From Reyranella sp. (GTDB lineage: Bacteria; Pseudomonadota; Alphaproteobacteria; Reyranellales; Reyranellaceae), in the NCBI RefSeq assembly GCF_004296935.1, contig NZ_SCVH01000122.1, forward strand, positions 1 through 40,817: 40,817 nt of DNA, in the 5' to 3' direction. The notes under the pieces are model-generated. The model searched no databases, was not told where the DNA came from, and was given only the letters and a program-made list of their open reading frames with translations. Below are positions 1-10,374 of the stretch, piece after piece (the stretch's first letter is position 1; each line of letters begins with the position of its first letter). The position numbers and the translations under genes are program-made.

Positions 1-1054
1 CGAAGCAGACGAGCGCCACCACGGCGCTCTCCTCGAGCAGCGTGTGGACCAGCGTCTCGATGGCGCGGTGGATCAGGTCGGAACGGTCGTAGACCGGCTC
101 GACGCGCACGCCTTCGGGCAGGCCCGGTGCGATTTCCTTCAGCCTTGCCTTGACGTTGGCGATCACGTCGAGCGCGTTCTGGCCGAAGCGCTGCAGCACG
201 ATGCCGCTCACCACCTCGCCCTCGCCGTCGAGCTCGGTGACGCCGCGGCGCTCGTCGGGACCGAACTCGACGCGCGCCACGTCGCGCAGCAGGACCGGTG
301 CCGGCCCGTCGGCCAGCAGCACGATCTGCTCGAGGTCCGCCGTGTTCCTGATGTAGCCGCGGCCGCGCACCATGAACTCGGTCTCGGCCATTTCGACGAC
401 GCGGCCGCCGACCTCGCGGTTGGAGGCGCGGATCGCTGAGATCACGCGGGCCAGCGGCACGCCGAAGCCGCGCAGCTTCACCGGGTCGACGACGACGTTG
501 TACTGGCGCACGAAGCCGCCGACGCTTGCCACCTCGGCCACACCCTCGGCCTTGGCGAGGGCGAAGCGGATGTACCAGTCCTGCAACGAACGCAGTTCGG
601 CCAGCGAGCGGTTTGCGCCCACCACAGCATACTGGAAGACCCAGCCGACCCCGGTGGCGTCCGGCCCAAGGGTCGGCTTGACCTCGGCCGGCAGCTTCTG
701 GGCGCCAGAATTGAGATACTCCAGCACGCGGCTGCGGGCCCAGTAGATGTCGGTGCCGTCCTCGAAGATGACGTAGACGAACGACACGCCGAAGAACGAG
801 AAGCCGCGCACGGCACGGCTACGCGGCACCGCCAGCATCGCCGTGGTCAGCGGATAGGTGACCTGATCCTCGATGACCTGTGGCGCCTGGCCCGGCATCT
901 CTGTGTAGACGATGACCTGGGTGTCGGAGAGATCGGGGATGGCATCGAGCGAAACGCGGCCGATCGCGTAGAGTCCGCCACCGACCAGGGCGAGCGTGAC
1001 CACGAACACCAGCAGCAGGTTGCGCGTCGACCAGCGGATGAGCCCGGCGATCAT
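1..1054 (-). CDS. cusA: RND heavy-metal efflux pump, CusA/CzcA family (N-terminal part, cut by window start)
   Basis: Inner-membrane proton-driven RND pump that, with its adaptor and an outer-membrane channel, exports metal ions. The frame reads from an ATG at 1054 and stays open to base 1, giving about 351 residues of a protein that is usually about 1,040. Visible features are a first membrane segment at residues 12-31, the family motif DAIPDLSDTQV, then GPDATGVGW and RSLQDWY, all close to the CusA pattern. The start overlaps the stop of the adaptor gene (ATGA, 1051-1054), so the two are translationally coupled. The metal-binding methionines that would separate Cu/Ag from Zn/Co/Ni pumps lie outside the window. 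The CusA subgroup is inferred from the N-terminal motifs and the adaptor. No outer-membrane component is visible. Confidence 0.93.
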   Translation of the reverse strand, partial: MIAGLIRWSTRNLLLVFVVTLALVGGGLYAIGRVSLDAIPDLSDTQVIVYTEMPGQAPQVIEDQVTYPLTTAMLAVPRSRAVRGFSFFGVSFVYVIFEDGTDIYWARSRVLEYLNSGAQKLPAEVKPTLGPDATGVGWVFQYAVVGANRSLAELRSLQDWYIRFALAKAEGVAEVASVGGFVRQYNVVVDPVKLRGFGVPLARVISAIRASNREVGGRVVEMAETEFMVRGRGYIRNTADLEQIVLLADGPAPVLLRDVARVEFGPDERRGVTELDGEGEVVSGIVLQRFGQNALDVIANVKARLKEIAPGLPEGVRVEPVYDRSDLIHRAIETLVHTLLEESAVVALVCF

Positions 1055-2268
1055 TTGCCGTCTCCTGCCGTGAACACCGCAAGTGCTGCCCGCAGGTTGC
1101 TCTCGGCATCGATCAGGAAGGTAGCCGAGGTGACGACGCGCTCGCCCGGCTTCAGCCCTTCCAGCACCTGCACCTGGCCCGGCACGCGGACGCCGAGCCT
1201 GACGGCGCGCGGCTCGAAGCGGCCCTCGCCGCGCTCGACCAGCACGATCTGCCGCTTGCCGCTGTCGATGATCGCGGAGTCCGGCACGACCACCCATCGT
1301 CCCGGGATCGGCGCCTCGATCTCGACGGTGGCCGCCATGTCGGCGCGCAACAGCCCGTCGGAGTTGGCAACCTCGATGCGCAGCCGTGCCGTGCGGCTCT
1401 CCTTGCCAACGCCGGGATAGATGAAGGTGACGCGGCCGGGGAATGGACGGTCCGGCCAGGCGTTGACCGTGACTCTGGCCATGTCGCCCGCCTTCACGAA
1501 GGCGAGGTCCTGCTCGTAGACCTCGGCCAGCACCCACATCACCGACGTGTCGACGATGCGGAACAGCGTCTCGCCGGGCTGGTAGCGCATGCCCTCGATC
1601 GCCGTCTTCTCGATCACCGTGCCGCTCGTCGGCGCCGGCACGGCGATGGTGCGCGGCGGACGTTCGCCGCGGCGCAGCTTCTCCAGATCGCTCTCGGGAT
1701 AGTCGAGATTGCGCAGGCGCCCCTCGGCCGCGGTTTGCGCGCCGCGCGACAACATGAATTCCTGCTGCAGCACGTTCAGTTCGGGACTGTAGACCTCGAA
1801 CAGCGGTTGCCCGCGCTTCACCGTGTCGCCCGTGGCATTGACCAGCAGCTTCTCGATCCAGCCGCCGAACCTGGGCGCGACGACCGACTGGCGGCGCTCG
1901 TCGAACTGGACCGTGGCGAAGGCGCGTATGCTGCGGCTGAGCGTGCGTTCGCGCACCTCTTCGCTGCGCACGCCGAGCCGCTGCACCTTGTCGAGGCTGA
2001 TCCTGACGGTGCCCGCCGCATCGCCCGTCTCGTCCTCGCAGACGGCGATGTAGTCCATGTTCATCGAGTCCTTCTTCGGCACCGGCGAGGTGTCGGGCGC
2101 TCCCATCGGATGGCGGTAGAACTTGACCTTGCCGCCGGGACCGCAGACGGCCGGGGCCGGATCGGCCGCGCGCGCGTCGGGCGCCGCCGAGAGGGCAAGG
2201 ACGGCAATGAGGATGGCAATGAAGACGGCGCCGGCGATGCCGGGCCGCGGCTTGGCTGCGAAAACCAT
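1051..2268 (-). CDS. cusB: RND efflux periplasmic adaptor subunit, CusB family
   Basis: Membrane-fusion protein linking the inner-membrane pump to an outer-membrane channel. It has 405 residues, an export signal at about 1-34 ending ARA|AD, and a short metal-binding-type segment at residues 50-73 (YRHPMG ... PKKDSMNMDY). That segment carries His and Met in place of the Cys residues seen in the YHS-like version of this domain. A biotinyl-lipoyl-like hairpin and beta-barrel follow (GGWIEKL, PTSGTV, LRADMAATVEI). A ribosome site GGAGG lies at 2275-2279, six bases before the ATG at 2268. It is the second gene of a three-gene minus-strand set and overlaps the pump gene by four bases. Copper/silver preference is an inference from the His/Met segment. 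Confidence 0.93.
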   Translation of the reverse strand: MVFAAKPRPGIAGAVFIAILIAVLALSAAPDARAADPAPAVCGPGGKVKFYRHPMGAPDTSPVPKKDSMNMDYIAVCEDETGDAAGTVRISLDKVQRLGVRSEEVRERTLSRSIRAFATVQFDERRQSVVAPRFGGWIEKLLVNATGDTVKRGQPLFEVYSPELNVLQQEFMLSRGAQTAAEGRLRNLDYPESDLEKLRRGERPPRTIAVPAPTSGTVIEKTAIEGMRYQPGETLFRIVDTSVMWVLAEVYEQDLAFVKAGDMARVTVNAWPDRPFPGRVTFIYPGVGKESRTARLRIEVANSDGLLRADMAATVEIEAPIPGRWVVVPDSAIIDSGKRQIVLVERGEGRFEPRAVRLGVRVPGQVQVLEGLKPGERVVTSATFLIDAESNLRAALAVFTAGDGK

Positions 2269-2330
2269 GACGAACCTCCGCGATGCCGCGCGCCAAAAAA
2301 GCGCGACGGCTCAAACTGACCGACGAAGGG

Positions 2331-2678
2331 TCAGGCGCGCGGAGGGAAGGGGTCGGGCGGCGGCGACAGGCCGCTCAGGAGGGTCGAGCGAAGCGCCCAG
2401 CGGATCTTGCCGAAGCCGATCGCCGGCAGGTCGAGCGTTGCGGCGGCCAGCGTCGGCGTCCCGCTCGGCGCAGTCTGCATGCATGTGGCGGCCGGCACCG
2501 GACAGGGTGCGCTGTCGCACTCATCGCAATGCGTGCAGGGGGCGTTGGCGGTGCTGTGTTCCGATGCCGGCGACGCCAACGGCGCCGCTGCGGCGGCAAC
2601 CGCCATCAGCCCGCCCGCCAGGACGGCGAGGCAGCCAAGGACGGCGGCAAGCAGGCGCAAACGCATCATGCAATCCAT
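2331..2678 (-). CDS. small secreted cysteine-rich protein, probable metal-linked leader gene of the efflux operon
   Basis: 115 residues, not recognised as a named family. The N-terminus is a hydrophobic export signal (about residues 7-32). The mature part has a compact Cys/His cluster: Cys48, His50, Cys51, Cys54, Cys59 and Cys66 within 19 residues, then a proline-rich tail. It lies 62 bases ahead of the CusB-like gene on the same strand, so it is probably cotranscribed. Small exported Cys-rich proteins near copper efflux genes (for example CopL- or DUF2946-like proteins) are known, but I cannot assign this one to a family. In-frame ATGs at 2678, 2669 and 2666 are all possible starts; the latter two give a more typical signal peptide. 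Binding of Cu or another soft metal is inference. Confidence 0.65.
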   Translation of the reverse strand: MDCMMRLRLLAAVLGCLAVLAGGLMAVAAAAAPLASPASEHSTANAPCTHCDECDSAPCPVPAATCMQTAPSGTPTLAAATLDLPAIGFGKIRWALRSTLLSGLSPPPDPFPPRA

Positions 2679-2849
2679 GGTGCCTCGGGCAGCGCGTCGT
2701 TGCCAGTCACATCGTCGTCACACAGTGTGTCGCACCAGGTGACGGCAAATTGCCTGCAGCCGGGGTCGCATTTCACCACATATAGGATATTGACGATCAG
2801 ACGGAAATCCGATAGTCCTCTTCCTGCTCGATTCCGGAGGAGGAAGGAC
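2679..2849. other. intergenic region between divergent genes
   Basis: 171 bases separating the minus-strand efflux set from the plus-strand helix-turn-helix gene, so it must hold promoters for both. On the plus strand there is a TTGACG at 2789-2794 with a poor -10 match (GATAGT) 15 bases later. The stretch around 2776-2792 is AT-rich. I see no clear CueR- or CsoR-type operator. Confidence 0.4.
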
Positions 2850-3245
2850 ATGGGCTGGAGCAAGTGCCCGATCGACGAGGTTCCCGCCGAGGTGCTGGCC
2901 GAGAGGCCGCCGGCGCCGCGCAAGCGCACCTTGGCGCGCAAGAAATACGACTACGAGCGCCATCTCGCGCGCTGGGGCAATCACGCCGACGCGGCGGCAC
3001 GCACCGGCGTCGACGAGCGCACGGCGCGGCGCTGGCGCGCGGAGCCCGGCTTCCGGGCACGCTGCGATCTCGCCCTGAAATTCTACCGCGAGACGATCGA
3101 GATGGAGACGCATCGGCGGGTGGAGACGCCCCAGGTCAAGCCGATCTGGTATCGCGGCCGGCAGGTCGGGCACATCCGGCGCTTCAACGACCGTCTGCTG
3201 CTGCGCCTGATCGCGCGGATGCCGCTACCGCCCGAAAACGACTGA
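2850..3245 (+). CDS. small helix-turn-helix protein, terminase-small-subunit-like
   Basis: 131 residues. The start is the ATG at 2850, preceded by a strong purine ribosome site (GGAGGAGGAAGG, 2837-2848). Residues 44-65 (NHADAAARTGVDERTARRW) fit a helix-turn-helix of the kind found in phage terminase small subunits and resolvase- or transposase-like DNA-binding domains. The rest is basic, with no obvious catalytic domain. It stands alone, with no phage or transposase gene beside it, so a stand-alone DNA-binding protein or regulator is as likely as a phage remnant. A good terminator follows at 3260-3283. The DNA-binding role is inferred only from the helix-turn-helix pattern. Confidence 0.7.
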   Translation: MGWSKCPIDEVPAEVLAERPPAPRKRTLARKKYDYERHLARWGNHADAAARTGVDERTARRWRAEPGFRARCDLALKFYRETIEMETHRRVETPQVKPIWYRGRQVGHIRRFNDRLLLRLIARMPLPPEND

Positions 3246-3259
3246 TGTCAGTTTCGAAC

Positions 3260-3283
3260 ATGTCCGCTTTTTGCGGACATTTT
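3260..3283 (+). terminator. intrinsic terminator after the helix-turn-helix gene
   Basis: A perfect 8-bp stem (ATGTCCGC / GCGGACAT, 3260-3267 and 3273-3280) with a five-T loop, followed by TTT. It begins 14 bases after the stop codon at 3245. The T-run is short. Confidence 0.65.
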
Positions 3284-3369
3284 CGCGGCGGGTTGGACCG
3301 CGAAAAGAGGAGAAGGTTCAGGGGTTTGGCCACCAAATCCGCGACAACGGAAAATCCCGAAGTCGGTTT

Positions 3370-3386
3370 CCTTGCTTTCCGCAAGG
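3370..3386 (-). terminator. possible weak terminator downstream of the pterin dehydratase gene
   Basis: Stem CCTTGC / GCAAGG (3370-3375 and 3381-3386) with a 5-base loop, 12 bases past the end of the minus-strand gene at 3399. No T-run follows on either strand, so this is a hairpin of uncertain function. Confidence 0.3.
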
Positions 3387-3398
3387 CGGCGGACACGT

Positions 3399-3686
3399 CT
3401 AGAGGAGCGAATCGATGAATTTCGCCAGCGCCACGTCCTTCTCGCTCAAGCCGCCGGCATCGTGGGTCGAGAGCACGATGGTCACCTTGTTGTAGACGTT
3501 GGACCATTCGGGATGGTGGTCGGCCTTCTCGGCCGCCAGGGCCACGCGGGTCATGAAGCCCCAGGCGTGGTTGAAGTCGGCGAAGGCGAAGCTCCTCTGG
3601 ATCGCATCGCGGCCCGGAACTTCCTTCCACGCCTTCAACGCGGCGAGGGCATCGCTGCGGGATTTGCCGGCAAGCTTGGCGGTCAT
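3399..3686 (-). CDS. phhB: 4a-hydroxytetrahydrobiopterin dehydratase (pterin-4a-carbinolamine dehydratase)
   Basis: Dehydrates 4a-hydroxytetrahydropterin to quinonoid dihydropterin, recycling the cofactor of aromatic amino acid hydroxylases; it is cytoplasmic. The length of 95 residues is typical. The family's active-site motifs are present: HHPEW at residues 57-61 and STHDAGGL at 73-80, with the conserved histidines at 57, 58 and 75. The start is the ATG at 3686, preceded by AGGGGA; the frame stays open far upstream but the family begins here. No phenylalanine hydroxylase gene is in the window. It is divergent from the ABC binding protein gene at 3768. Confidence 0.93.
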   Translation of the reverse strand: MTAKLAGKSRSDALAALKAWKEVPGRDAIQRSFAFADFNHAWGFMTRVALAAEKADHHPEWSNVYNKVTIVLSTHDAGGLSEKDVALAKFIDSLL

Positions 3687-3767
3687 ACTGGTCCCCTTCA
3701 GTTGGCGTGAAGCTTGCCTCATTGCGGTGCAGCAGCCTAGGCTCGACGCTACAAACAGGAGGTCTTC

Positions 3768-5294
3768 TTGAAAATCATCCGCCGCACCGCGCTGCTCGCC
3801 GCCGCCTCGATGGCGCTGGCGAGCCCTGCCCTTGCCCAGAAAAGCGCCGATATCCTGCGCATCAACTTCACCGACGCCGTGCCCAACGTCGACATGTACT
3901 TCAACAGCCAGCGCACCGGCCTGATCCTGGCGCACCAGGCCTGGGACATGCTGGTGCATCGCGATCCCTCGACCTTCGAGATCAAGCCGTCGCTCGCCAC
4001 CGCCTGGAAGTTCGCCGAGGACAATTCGCTCGATCTCACCATCCGCCAGGGCGTGAAGTTCCACGACGGCAGCGCGCTCACCGCCGACGACGTGGTCTAC
4101 ACCATCAACATGGCGGCCGATCCCGCGAGCAAGGTGGCGACGCCGTCGAACTACGCCTGGATCGACAAGGCCGAGAAGACCGGCGAGTTTTCCGTGCGCA
4201 TCAAGATGAAGAAGCCGACGCCGGCGGCACTGGAATATCTCGCCATGGTGACGCCGATCCATCCCAAGGCCTATCGCGAGAAGGTCGGTCCCGAGGGCTT
4301 TGCGGCCAAGCCGGTCGGCGCCGGGCCGTACAAGATCGTCAAGAACGAGCAGGGCAAGGAAGTCGTGTTCGAGCGCTTCGACGGTTACTGGGCAGGCTCG
4401 CCCAAGGGCAAGCCCGCGATCAAGACGCTGCATGTGCGCTTCGTGCCCGATCTCGCCACCTCGGTGACGGAACTGCTGGCGCAACGCACCGACTGGATGT
4501 GGAACATCAATCCCGACCAGGCCAATGACGTGAACAAGATGCCCCACCTGCAGGCGGTGCGTCAGGAATCGATGCGCGTCGGCTACCTGCAACTCGACGC
4601 CGCCGGCCGCACCGGGGCGGGCAACCCGATGACCAACCTGAAGGTGCGCCAGGCGATCTGGCATTCGATCAACCGTCAGGCGATCGCCGACAAGCTGGTG
4701 CAGGGCGGCAGCCGCGTGCCGCCGGCACCCTGCTTCCCCAGCCAGTTCGGCTGCGACGCCGATGCCGCGGTGAAGTACGACTACAACCCGGCCAAGGCCA
4801 AGGCGCTGCTGGCCGAGGCGGGCTTCCCCAACGGCTTCGAGACCGAGTTCGTGACCTACGTGCAGCCGACCTCGTGGAGTGCGGCCCAACAGAACGACCT
4901 TGCCGCTGTCGGCATCAAGGCCAAGATCACGCAGCTTCAGGTGTCGCCCGCCATCCAGAAGAATCATCGCGGCGAGAACCCGCTCTATCACGGCAGCTGG
5001 GGCAGCTACTCGATCAACGACGTCTCGGCGATCTTCCCGGTGATGTATGGCGCGGGCGCCCTCGACAACTACTCGAAGGATCCCGAGCTCGAGAAGCTGG
5101 TGGCCGACGGCGGCGCCACCTCCGATCCGGCGGCGCGCAAAAAAGCCTATTCGGCGGCCATCAAGCTGATGACCGAGAAGGCCTACTGGCTGCCGCTGTT
5201 CACCTACGTGAACACCTACGCCTTCGCCAAGGCGCTGGAGTTCAAGACCTTCCCCGACGAGCTGCCGCGCTTCTACTACGCGAAGTGGAAATAA
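3768..5294 (+). CDS. ABC transporter substrate-binding protein, peptide/nickel family (SBP_bac_5)
   Basis: Periplasmic receptor that captures a peptide or peptide-like solute and passes it to an inner-membrane importer. It has 508 residues, with a signal peptide at 1-23 ending ALA|QK. Family hallmarks are the [21 protein letters not shown] block near residues 84-104, then [10 protein letters not shown] and the C-terminal WLPLFTYVN. The start is a TTG at 3768, supported by AGGAGG at 3757-3762 five bases upstream. Its cognate permease and ATPase genes are almost certainly 5306-9016, on the opposite strand and converging on this gene with 11 bases between the stops. The substrate cannot be read from sequence. 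Confidence 0.93.
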   Translation: MKIIRRTALLAAASMALASPALAQKSADILRINFTDAVPNVDMYFNSQRTGLILAHQAWDMLVHRDPSTFEIKPSLATAWKFAEDNSLDLTIRQGVKFHDGSALTADDVVYTINMAADPASKVATPSNYAWIDKAEKTGEFSVRIKMKKPTPAALEYLAMVTPIHPKAYREKVGPEGFAAKPVGAGPYKIVKNEQGKEVVFERFDGYWAGSPKGKPAIKTLHVRFVPDLATSVTELLAQRTDWMWNINPDQANDVNKMPHLQAVRQESMRVGYLQLDAAGRTGAGNPMTNLKVRQAIWHSINRQAIADKLVQGGSRVPPAPCFPSQFGCDADAAVKYDYNPAKAKALLAEAGFPNGFETEFVTYVQPTSWSAAQQNDLAAVGIKAKITQLQVSPAIQKNHRGENPLYHGSWGSYSINDVSAIFPVMYGAGALDNYSKDPELEKLVADGGATSDPAARKKAYSAAIKLMTEKAYWLPLFTYVNTYAFAKALEFKTFPDELPRFYYAKWK

Positions 5295-5305
5295 CGCGCC
5301 GCCGC

Positions 5306-7238
<1,933 letters not shown>

Positions 7239-7242
<4 letters not shown>

Positions 7243-8102
7243 GTATCGGTCCTCGCACCGAACAGGTCACGGAGTCCGTCACCCAAGAGGTTGATGCCGA
7301 GGACCAGCACGAAGAGCGCCACTCCCGGGATCACGATCACCCACGGCGAGAAGAACATGTAGTCCTTGGCCTCGGCGATCATCAGGCCCCACGACGGCAG
7401 CGGCGGCGGCACGCCGAGACCCAGGAACGACAACGCCGCCTCGAGCAGGATGGCGAGCGCCACCTCCAGCGTCGCCACCACCACGAGATGGCTCGCGATG
7501 TTGGGCAGCACCTCGCGCGACAGGATGCGGAAGCGCGAGCAGCCGGCGCACCAGGCTGCGGCCACGAAGTCGAGGTTGCGCACCTGCATGGTGGTGGAGC
7601 GCGCGACCACGGCGAAGCGGTCCCACAGCAGCAGGCCCAGCGTGAGGACGAGGAGGGTCATCGAGCTGCCCAACAGGCCGACCACGGCGAGCGCCACAAG
7701 CACCACCGGAATGGAAAGCCGCGTGGTGATGGCGAACAGCACCGCATCGTCGACCCGGCCGCCTAAAAAGCCGCCAAGCACGCCGATGGTGATGCCGATC
7801 AGGCCGGAGACGATGGTCACGGTGACGCCGATCAGGATCGAGATGCGGCAGCCCCAGATCAGGCGCGAGAGATAGTCGCGGCCGAGCTGGTCGGTGCCGA
7901 GGAGATGCTCGCTCGAGCCGCCGGTCATCCAGAACGGCACGACCAGACGCTTGCCGAGGTCCTGGGCGAAGGGGTCGTAGGGCACGATCCAGGGCGCCGC
8001 CAGCGCGCAGAACACCGCGAGGCCCACGATGACAGCGCCGATCCAGGTGCTGACGCTCTTCCAGCCGCGCTTGGGGCCGGCATTGACCACCGCCACGCTC
8101 AT
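7239..8102 (-). CDS. peptide-type ABC transporter permease (DppC/OppC-like)
   Basis: Inner-membrane channel subunit. It has 287 residues from the ATG at 8102, which overlaps the stop of the previous gene (ATGA, 8099-8102). The N-terminal segment at about 18-40 belongs to the OppC_N type, followed by the periplasmic DPFAQDLGKR and HLLGTDQLGRDYLSR motifs. About five further membrane helices and the cytoplasmic coupling (EAA) loop around REVLPNIASHLVV ... LEAALSFLGLGVPPP complete it. It forms the membrane pore with the product of 8099-9016. Confidence 0.95.
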
Positions 8103-9016
8103 GGACCGCGCAGCCTCGGGTCGAGCACGGCATTCATCAGGTCGGCCAGCATGGTGAGCGCCACGTAGATCACCGCCAGCACCAGCACGACCGCCTGGAC
8201 CACGGGGAAGTCGTTCTTGCCGATCGACTCCCAGGCGAGGTAGCCCACGCCGTGCAGGGCGAAGACCTGTTCGATCACGATCGAGCCACCCAGCATGAAG
8301 CCGAGCTGGACGGCGGCGATCGCCACCACCGGGATGGCGGCGTTGCGCAGCGCATGCTTGAGCAGGATCGAGGCCCGCGACAGGCCTTTGGCCCGCGCCG
8401 TCCTTATATAGTCGCTGCCCATGGCCTGGATCATGCCGGCACGGGTGAGACGGGTGAGGGCCGGGATCGCCGAGAAGGCGAGCACGATGCCGGGCATCAC
8501 GAAATGCTGCCACGAGCCGGTGCCCGAGATCGGCAGCCAGCCGAGCTGTAGGCCGAGGGTGATCATCAGGATCAGGCCCAGCCAGAAGCTCGGCATCGCC
8601 TGGCCGAGCAGCGCTACCAGCTGGACACAACGGTCGAGCGCGGTGTTCTCGCGCACCGCCGCCAGGATGCCGAGCGGCAGCGAGACCACCAGCGCGATGA
8701 CCAGGCCGGTGAGGCCGAGGGTGAGGGTGACCGGCATGCGCTCGGCGATCAGGGCCGAGACACGGGCCTTGAAGAAGTAGCTCTCGCCCAGGTCGCCGGT
8801 GAGGGCGCGGCCGACCCAGTCGAAGAACTGCGTCAGCACCGGGCGGTCGAGGCCATAGGCCTTGCGTATCGCGTCGATGTCGGCCTGCGTCGCATTGGGG
8901 CCGGCGATCGACGTGGCGAGGTCGCCCGAAAGCCGCGTCAGGATGAAGGCCAGCGTCATGACCGTCGCCGCGACGAGGAAGGCGACGATCAGGCGACGGG
9001 TGAGGAAACTCAACAT
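8099..9016 (-). CDS. peptide-type ABC transporter permease (DppB/OppB-like)
   Basis: First gene of the four-gene importer operon and the second pore subunit. It has 305 residues, with a first membrane helix at about 9-26, the family motif RKAYGLDRPVLTQFFDW near residues 51-67, and the EAA-type coupling region around DYIRTARAKGLSRASILLKHALRNA. The start is the ATG at 9016; I see no strong ribosome site in front of it. The promoter must lie in the 123 bases shared with the divergent metallopeptidase gene. Confidence 0.95.
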   Translation of the reverse strand: MLSFLTRRLIVAFLVAATVMTLAFILTRLSGDLATSIAGPNATQADIDAIRKAYGLDRPVLTQFFDWVGRALTGDLGESYFFKARVSALIAERMPVTLTLGLTGLVIALVVSLPLGILAAVRENTALDRCVQLVALLGQAMPSFWLGLILMITLGLQLGWLPISGTGSWQHFVMPGIVLAFSAIPALTRLTRAGMIQAMGSDYIRTARAKGLSRASILLKHALRNAAIPVVAIAAVQLGFMLGGSIVIEQVFALHGVGYLAWESIGKNDFPVVQAVVLVLAVIYVALTMLADLMNAVLDPRLRGP

Positions 9017-9139
9017 ACGGGGCGGGAGCTTAGGGTGGTTCGGTCCGAAACGCGACCATGCGATTCCCGCGCCAAACCGGTGAACAATCCCTCACGTCTG
9101 ACGCTTGGCGAGCGCGCGCGGCTCCTATATGGGGGAGTC

Positions 9140-9595
9140 ATGCCGGTGTTCAGAAACCCGCGGCGTACGCCCTGCTTCGGCATAGCGCCCAGCCTGGAGG
9201 ATTTCGAGGCGATCGCCGCCGAGGCGCTCGCCACGATTCCCGAGGAGTTCCGCAAGCACGTCGGCAACGTGCGTATCCAGGTCGACGACTTTCCCTCCGA
9301 CGAGGTCGAGAAGGAGATGGAGCTCGACACGCCGTTCGACCTGCTCGGTCTCTACCAGGGCGTCTCGATGATGGAGCGCGGCGCCGGTCACGTCGCCAAC
9401 GACATCGACCGCATCTTTCTCTATCGCCGTCCGATCCTCGACTACTGGTGCGAGTCGGGCGAGGACCTGCCGCACATCGTGCGCCATGTTCTGATCCATG
9501 AGATCGGCCATCACTTCGGGCTGAGCGACGATGACATGGAAGCGATCGAGGCCAAGGCCGAGGAAGAATCGCAGCGCGCCCAGCCAAGCGCCTGA
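9140..9595 (+). CDS. metallopeptidase family protein (zincin, minimal HExxH type)
   Basis: 151 residues of a small single-domain family of predicted zinc peptidases whose substrates are mostly unknown. The zinc motif HEIGH is at residues 120-124, followed by HFGLSDDDM, the usual extension in this family. The start is the ATG at 9140 behind GGGGGAG; an upstream in-frame codon at 9035 is less likely because the family begins near MPVFRNP. A TTGGCG/TATATG pair at 9105-9131 has only 15 bases of spacing and is a doubtful promoter. There is no signal peptide, so it is cytoplasmic. Confidence 0.85.
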   Translation: MPVFRNPRRTPCFGIAPSLEDFEAIAAEALATIPEEFRKHVGNVRIQVDDFPSDEVEKEMELDTPFDLLGLYQGVSMMERGAGHVANDIDRIFLYRRPILDYWCESGEDLPHIVRHVLIHEIGHHFGLSDDDMEAIEAKAEEESQRAQPSA

Positions 9596-9609
9596 TCGGT
9601 GCGCCCAAA

Positions 9610-10308
9610 TCAGACGCGCATGGCCTCACGATAAAGGCGTTCCACGTTCGTCCACTTGATGGCCTGCATGTAGGCGTCGATGTATTTCGCGGCATCGGCG
9701 CCGTAGTCGATCGCATAGGCATGCTCGTACATGTCCAGCGCGAGCAGCGGGACGGCGCCAGCCGGCGCCATTGAATGATCGGCGGCCCAGTGGATGAACA
9801 GCCGCTTGTCGCGCGGTGAGTGCGCCAGGATCACCCAGCCCGAGCCGCCGGCCAGCGCCTTGGCCGTTGCGGTGAATTCCGCCTTCCAGCGGTCGAGGCT
9901 GCCGAAATCGCGGGAAATGGCCTGCGCCAGCATTCCCGACGGCTGGGTCGGGGCTTCGCCGATGCCGTCGAAATAGAGTTCGTGCAGGATGGTCGAATTG
10001 TAGGCGATGTGCTCCTCGCGCTTCAGCCCGCTCACCGTGAAGGCGGGAACTTCGGCGAAGTTGACGGTCGCCATCGTCTCGCTGATGGCGTTCAACTTCT
10101 TCACGGTGCCGGCATAATTGTTGCCGTGGTGGCTGCGCAGCAGGCCGGCCGACAGGCCTTTGACCTTTTCCGGATTTACGGTGAGCGGCTGGACGCGGAA
10201 TTTCGGTGTGGCGGCGCTGGCGAATTGCTGGGCGCGGGCTTGAACGGCCATGGCGCCAAGCAACAGGCCGGCGCCCGCGGCGAGCGAGCGGCGGGGGACG
10301 TCGATCAT
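9610..10308 (-). CDS. exported Fe/Mn-family superoxide dismutase, divergent
   Basis: Predicted to convert superoxide to peroxide and oxygen, outside the cytoplasm. It has 232 residues and an N-terminal signal with a twin-arginine-like start (PRRSLAAGAG) ending near ARA|QQ at residue 26. Ungapped comparison with remembered E. coli SodB places the four metal ligands at His60, His109, Asp192 and His196, all present. Second-shell residues differ: the usual His30 and Tyr34 positions are Asn64 and Thr68, the Gln69 position is Ser105, and the usual DxWEHAY is DMYEHAY. The start at 10308 is backed by GGAG six bases upstream. Enzyme activity is likely but metal choice is open. Confidence 0.85.
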   Translation of the reverse strand: MIDVPRRSLAAGAGLLLGAMAVQARAQQFASAATPKFRVQPLTVNPEKVKGLSAGLLRSHHGNNYAGTVKKLNAISETMATVNFAEVPAFTVSGLKREEHIAYNSTILHELYFDGIGEAPTQPSGMLAQAISRDFGSLDRWKAEFTATAKALAGGSGWVILAHSPRDKRLFIHWAADHSMAPAGAVPLLALDMYEHAYAIDYGADAAKYIDAYMQAIKWTNVERLYREAMRV

Positions 10309-10374
10309 GTCGAACTCCGTGTTGTCCCGGGAGGTAACGCCCCTCAGGGGAAGGAGTTGCGCCGCAGCGCCGTG

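Noticed and set aside
2728-2742. ACAC-AGT-GTGT short palindrome as an operator
   Set aside because: Arms of four bases are too short and match no operator I know; it may be chance.
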